Part shown: piece after piece, positions 4,860 to 6,189 of the stretch
How positions within the stretch are numbered: the stretch's first letter is position 1
Layout of the letters: each line of letters begins with the position of its first letter
DNA from: an archaeon
GTDB taxonomy: Archaea > Nanobdellota > Nanobdellia > Pacearchaeales > GW2011-AR1
Assembly: GCA_030638105.1 (NCBI GenBank)
Contig: DAOWFF010000050.1
Location: 1 to 6,189, forward strand
Direction of reading: 5' to 3'
Length of the DNA stretch: 6,189 nucleotides
The notes under the pieces: generated by a model
What the model saw: the letters and a program-made list of their open reading frames with translations, nothing else
Database searches by the model: none
Told to the model about the DNA's origin: nothing
Made by a program: the position numbers and the translations under genes

Positions 4860-5021
4860 ATGTGTTTAACCAAAACAATTTTTTCTGGAGTAATCGCATT
4901 AGCATTAATTGGTGCAACAATTAAAAATTGGATGTCGTATGAAACATTGGACAAAGTTTTTATGATTGCACTATTGGTGGGGGTAATAGGATTAGTTTAC
5001 AAATTCTACAAAAAAGAATAA
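4860..5021 (+). CDS. 53-residue membrane microprotein with two spanning helices
   Basis: The frame ATG (4860) to TAA (5019-5021) encodes 53 residues: MCLTKT, a hydrophobic helix at about 7-21 (IFSGVIALALIGATI), a polar turn KNWMSYETLDK, a second helix at about 33-50 (VFMIALLVGVIGLVYKFY), and a basic tail KKE. It should form a helical hairpin in the membrane with both ends on the same side; by the positive-inside rule that is probably the cytoplasm. Support for a real gene is unusually good for its size: a TATA-like box, a strong Shine-Dalgarno at proper spacing, and a clean two-helix pattern. It lies 77 bases downstream of the 231-residue gene on the same strand and is convergent with the gene at 5112-5555. 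Function is unknown. Size and shape would suit a regulatory subunit of a membrane complex or a toxin or holin-like peptide, with nothing here to decide. Confidence 0.8.
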   Translation: MCLTKTIFSGVIALALIGATIKNWMSYETLDKVFMIALLVGVIGLVYKFYKKE

Positions 5022-5111
5022 GATCGGATTTGCTGAAGACTTTTAAAATTAAGGTATTTACAATTTTACAGAAGGTGTTTTGTTTATGATTGGAAATCAA
5101 CAAATTAATTA

Positions 5112-5555
5112 TTAGTTATTACAATTGTAACCAACTATTTTGTAATTTTCATCAATTACATTATTTGGGTCAACAACTAAGTTTATCTTGAATTTTATTT
5201 CCTTTCCAACATTTCCTTCAGGAGTGATTGGTTTGTTAGAATAGTAGATATTTTTACAATAAAAATAGTTAATATTTTCTCCTTCTTTATTACCTTTAAA
5301 ACAAAAAAATGAGATAATTTCCGCTCCATCAAGCCATTTTTCATTAGTTCCACTATGAAAACTAAGCATATCTGAATTGGGGGTAGAAAGTTTTATCCTA
5401 TCTGGGATTAAACTTTCACAAGAAACATTATCTGTAATTGTCCTTATTTTTGGGAGTACATAAATTAAACCAAGAATTAGTAAAAACAAAAATAGATAAA
5501 ATAAAACATATTTCTTGAAAGAAATCAAAGTTACTATTGCTCCTTTTTTATTCAT
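5112..5555 (-). CDS. membrane-anchored protein with a Cys-containing outer domain
   Basis: The 147 residues begin with a short basic N-terminus (MNKKGAIVTLISFKKY), then one strong membrane helix at about 17-34 (VLFYLFLFLLILGLIYVL), then a soluble domain of about 110 residues. The positive charges before the helix suggest an N-in, C-out anchor, which puts the domain outside the cell. That domain has four cysteines (46, 85, 100 and 145), enough for two disulfides, and a beta-rich pattern with many Asn and Tyr. The last residues are GYNCNN. No family is recognised. The ATG at 5553-5555 has a TATA-like box centred 25.5 bases upstream. It follows the PIN-domain gene by 89 bases on the same strand but has its own promoter. 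It might be a surface protein; a role linked to the nuclease is not supported. Confidence 0.78.
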   Translation of the reverse strand: MNKKGAIVTLISFKKYVLFYLFLFLLILGLIYVLPKIRTITDNVSCESLIPDRIKLSTPNSDMLSFHSGTNEKWLDGAEIISFFCFKGNKEGENINYFYCKNIYYSNKPITPEGNVGKEIKFKINLVVDPNNVIDENYKIVGYNCNN

Positions 5556-5576
5556 AGGATATTTATGAAGATATCT

Positions 5577-5584
5577 TTTAAAAA
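5577..5584 (-). promoter_or_regulatory. TATA-like box for the membrane-anchored protein gene
   Basis: The plus strand reads TTTAAAAA, the same octamer and spacing (25.5 bases to the ATG) as for the gene at 1049-1321. A leaderless mRNA is predicted. Confidence 0.5.
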
Positions 5585-5644
5585 TCTGCCGATTAAGAAT
5601 AATTAAATTACAAAATCCAAAATAGATGGTTGGAGTTGATTGGA

Positions 5645-6189
5645 TTAAGCCAAATCTAAAATTGTTTTATAATAATCTATTACTAAAATGTTCGGATGAT
5701 TTTTATACCTTTTATTAAACCCATCATCTTTTACTAAAATTGCTGTTTTATGTGAAGTATCAACTATATTGTCTACAGCCACAAATATAGATATGTCTCC
5801 TAATTCTATAACTGGTTTATCCATATTAATTAAATTTAATATATTTTCTTTTGTAATATCTTTTTCCTCTCTAATTTTGTTTAATATTGGGATTACAATT
5901 TTTACCATTTTATTAAAATCTGGTCTTTTATTTCTATCATCATCACAAGTAAAATGATGACATACTTCTGTTAATATGTGGGGTGTAATTAATAATTTAT
6001 TCCAATTAGTTAATTTAAGTGCCTCAAATAAATCCCATAAATCTTGAAAATCTTTTTCTAATTTTTTACTAAATTTCCATTTAAGAAATCCATCAATAAA
6101 TATCTTCATAACGCTTGTGTCAATAAAGACACCATTTTTAGTGAATGGAAGAATATCTTTTATATAATCTTTATGTGTATCTTTTAAAT
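5645..6189 (-). CDS. PIN-domain ribonuclease-like protein, 5' end beyond the right window edge
   Basis: The minus-strand frame stays open from the stop codon (5645-5647) to the right edge. The Met at 6109 is internal: the 26 codons upstream continue a PIN fold, with NGVFIDTSVMKIFIDGF spanning it. The expected acidic residues of a PIN active site can be picked out in the 180 visible residues: Asp23 (FIDTS), Glu74 (HILTEVCHH), Asp131 (ELGDISIFVAVDN) and Asp154/155 (ILVKDDGF). PIN proteins are Mg2+/Mn2+-dependent RNases, including VapC toxins and RNA-processing nucleases. A start at 6109 would remove the first catalytic Asp (codon 6119-6121), so it is rejected. No usual start codon (ATG, GTG or TTG) occurs in frame upstream within the window. 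His- and Cys-rich residues near EVCHHFTCDDD (visible 74-84) could add metal binding. An antitoxin gene, if any, lies off-window. VapC-like toxin and housekeeping nuclease remain equally possible. Confidence 0.8.
   Translation of the reverse strand, partial: LKDTHKDYIKDILPFTKNGVFIDTSVMKIFIDGFLKWKFSKKLEKDFQDLWDLFEALKLTNWNKLLITPHILTEVCHHFTCDDDRNKRPDFNKMVKIVIPILNKIREEKDITKENILNLINMDKPVIELGDISIFVAVDNIVDTSHKTAILVKDDGFNKRYKNHPNILVIDYYKTILDLA

Noticed and set aside
4844..5021. Toxin gene of a type I toxin-antitoxin pair
   Set aside because: Size and hydrophobicity fit, but no antisense RNA promoter or repeat structure is visible, and a plain membrane microprotein explains the sequence equally well.
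5086..5115. Nine-codon plus-strand frame after the microprotein
   Set aside because: It is too short, has no ribosome site, and runs into the convergent gene's 3' end.
5508..5555. Type IV pilin-like (class III) signal, suggested by KKG near the N-terminus of the membrane-anchored protein
   Set aside because: The hydrophobic stretch does not follow directly; basic residues at 14-15 interrupt it, and the usual Glu is missing.
5769..5957. Plus-strand 62-codon hydrophobic frame opposite the PIN-domain gene
   Set aside because: It is antisense to a gene with conserved catalytic residues; the hydrophobic look comes from reading A+T-rich DNA in reverse.

Overview
The window reads as a piece of a very A+T-rich archaeal chromosome, most likely from a small-genome (DPANN-type, Woesearchaeota/Pacearchaeota-like) lineage. 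The archaeal assignment rests on a full-length archaeal-type AMP phosphorylase, on TATA-like boxes placed about 25 bases before several start codons (leaderless transcription), on a tRNA-Ser with G73 and no encoded CCA, and on T-tract rather than hairpin terminators. The DPANN assignment is weaker. It rests on base composition, the many short orphan proteins, and a small helical domain (1049-1321) of a style common in those genomes.

Layout, left to right. The last 26 codons of a plus-strand gene enter from the left edge and overlap the 3' end of a convergent 251-residue orphan protein with a Cys/His cluster (54-809, minus). A tRNA-Ser(UGA) follows on the minus strand (875-954). Its upstream flank holds a 13-bp exact repeat of the tRNA 5' end, separated from it by a compact hairpin-forming segment. 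Three minus-strand protein genes come next in a close, same-direction run: AMP phosphorylase (1356-2840) sits between an AI-2E-family membrane protein (2889-3929, transcribed first) and a 90-residue helical protein (1049-1321). A divergent promoter region (3930-4086) separates this run from a plus-strand 231-residue orphan with a Lys/Pro linker (4087-4782). A 53-residue double-spanning membrane microprotein follows (4860-5021), with the only strong Shine-Dalgarno site seen in the window. Two minus-strand genes close the window: a membrane-anchored protein with four extracytoplasmic cysteines (5112-5555), and a PIN-domain nuclease whose 5' end lies beyond the right edge (5645-6189).

Only AMP phosphorylase has a clear metabolic role: phosphorolysis of NMPs to base and ribose 1,5-bisphosphate. 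Its usual pathway partners, R15P isomerase and form III-type RuBisCO, are not in this window. I see no CRISPR array, transposase, integrase or complete toxin-antitoxin pair. The least ordinary structure is the tRNA leader. A TATA-like box lies about 26 bases before the upstream copy of the tRNA 5' end rather than before the real one, as if 58 bp had been inserted or duplicated between promoter and tRNA.
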